Assembly: GCA_021779095.1 (NCBI GenBank)
Contig: JAJYBI010000003.1
Location: 1 to 64,000, forward strand
Origin: Deltaproteobacteria bacterium
Lineage (GTDB): Bacteria; Desulfobacterota; Desulfuromonadia; Geobacterales; JAJYBI01
Direction: 5' to 3'
DNA length: 64,000 nt
The position numbers and the translations under genes are program-made. Below, piece after piece: positions 63,394 through 64,000 of the stretch. Position 1 is the first letter of the stretch; every line of letters begins with the position of its first letter. The notes under the pieces were generated by a model. It was not told the DNA's origin. It saw only the letters and a program-made list of their open reading frames with translations, and did not search any database.

Positions 63394-64000
63394 ATGGCAT
63401 TCGTCAAACCGTTCCGGGCGCTGCGTCCGCCCGTACCGCTCGCGGAGAAGGTCGCCGCGCTTCCCTACGACGTCATGAACGTGGCGGAGGCGAAGGGGAT
63501 GGCCGCCGGCAATCCCCACAGTTTCCTCCATATCTCCCGTGCCGAGATCGACCTCCCCGAGGGGACGGATGCGCACTCCGAAGCGGTGTACCGGCAGGGT
63601 AAAATTGCACTGGGCCGGTTCATCCGGAACGGTGTCCTGGTGCAGGACCCGGCGGACTGCTACTACATCTATCGTCAGCGGATGGGAACCCTCGTCCAGA
63701 CGGGGCTCGTGGCCTGTGCCGACGTGGAGGAGTACCAGACCGGCGCCATCAAGAAGCACGAGCTGACCCGCGCCGACAAGGAGGAGGACCGGGTCCGGCA
63801 TATCGACCTCCTTGACGCCAACGACGAGCCGGTCTTCTATACCTATCGGCACGACCCCGAGATCAGCGGGCTCATCGCGAAACAGGCGGCGGCGGAGCCG
63901 GCATACCGGTTCACCACCGACGACAATGTTTCCCACGAGCTGTGGGTGATCGGAGACCGGGCGGTAATCGATCGCCTGACGGTGCTGTTTGCCGCCATCC
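63394..64000 (+). CDS. DUF1015 family protein, 3' end outside the window
   Basis: An open frame from ATG 63394 runs past position 64000, so 202 residues are seen. They match DUF1015 (KPFRALRPPVPLAEKVAALPYDVMN, NPHSFLHISRAEIDLP, YYIYRQRMGTLVQTGLVACADVEEY, IKKHELTRADKEEDRVRHID). The family is soluble and conserved in many bacteria; its function is not known. GAGG is upstream of the ATG. Confidence 0.88.
   Translation, partial: MAFVKPFRALRPPVPLAEKVAALPYDVMNVAEAKGMAAGNPHSFLHISRAEIDLPEGTDAHSEAVYRQGKIALGRFIRNGVLVQDPADCYYIYRQRMGTLVQTGLVACADVEEYQTGAIKKHELTRADKEEDRVRHIDLLDANDEPVFYTYRHDPEISGLIAKQAAAEPAYRFTTDDNVSHELWVIGDRAVIDRLTVLFAAI

Overview
The window is GC-rich chromosomal DNA from a free-living Gram-negative bacterium. 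Gene content and gene order point to the Geobacter/Desulfuromonadales group. The pointers are a bacteriohemerythrin, a CxxCH haem protein, FmdE beside NikR, DUF3300 beside DUF2950, DUF3015 beside DUF4105, and the run pgpH-ybeY-dgkA-corC-lnt-prfB. This placement is inferred from gene content; no rRNA or tRNA gene was recognised. Most of the window is core genome, with a few accessory patches: a toxin-antitoxin pair, an orphan Cas6-like gene, an orphan MftD-like gene, a decayed pseudogene and one unexplained non-coding block.

Layout. 0-1 kb: YefM/YoeB on the minus strand beside short repeats. 1-4.4 kb: a YbiT-type ABC-F protein, UppP and two small Cys-rich proteins. 4.6-11 kb: a signalling block of histidine kinase, Rcp1-like receiver and receiver-PAS-SpoIIE phosphatase joined by ATGA overlaps, then a membrane GGDEF/EAL protein with a C-terminal receiver. 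11-17.4 kb (minus): DUF4105/DUF3015, a siroheme-reductase-like protein, GreB, a second ABC-F protein and an exported LolA-like protein. 17.6-25.8 kb (plus): RlmI-like methyltransferase, MsrB, DUF898 with M48 peptidase, DUF3300, DUF2950, a glutaredoxin-like lipoprotein and the Cas6-like RAMP. 25.9-33.3 kb: FtsH, MalQ, a MetY-type sulfhydrylase, a haem protein, AcpH, FmdE, NikR and CsbD.

33.5-39 kb (minus): DUF1810, bacteriohemerythrin, an AlkA-like glycosylase, a zinc-ribbon/HEAGH pseudogene, the MftD-like flavoprotein, DUF6485 and TauE. 39.5-42.3 kb: a soluble MgtE-N/CBS protein beside an NRAMP-related transporter whose metal-site motifs are changed in the way known from magnesium-type members. 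42.4-47.4 kb: an OmpA-family protein, class II aldolase, and a small membrane/HD/Tim44-like group. 47.5-55.2 kb: TrmL, SerA, a TPR protein, DAHP synthase, the PncA-PncB pair and enolase. 55.4-64 kb: an envelope and housekeeping operon (PgpH, YbeY, DgkA-PAP2 fusion, CorC, Lnt, PrfB with a programmed +1 frameshift, NlpC/P60 lipoprotein) and the start of a DUF1015 gene cut by the window edge.

How the genes work together. Clear units are toxin with antitoxin; kinase, receiver and phosphatase; DUF898 with M48; DUF3300 with DUF2950 and a thiol lipoprotein; MgtE-N/CBS with the NRAMP-related transporter; nicotinamidase with nicotinate phosphoribosyltransferase; and the envelope operon. The observations most worth a second look are the magnesium-type NRAMP pair, the orphan Cas6-like gene and the MftD-like gene without other mycofactocin genes.
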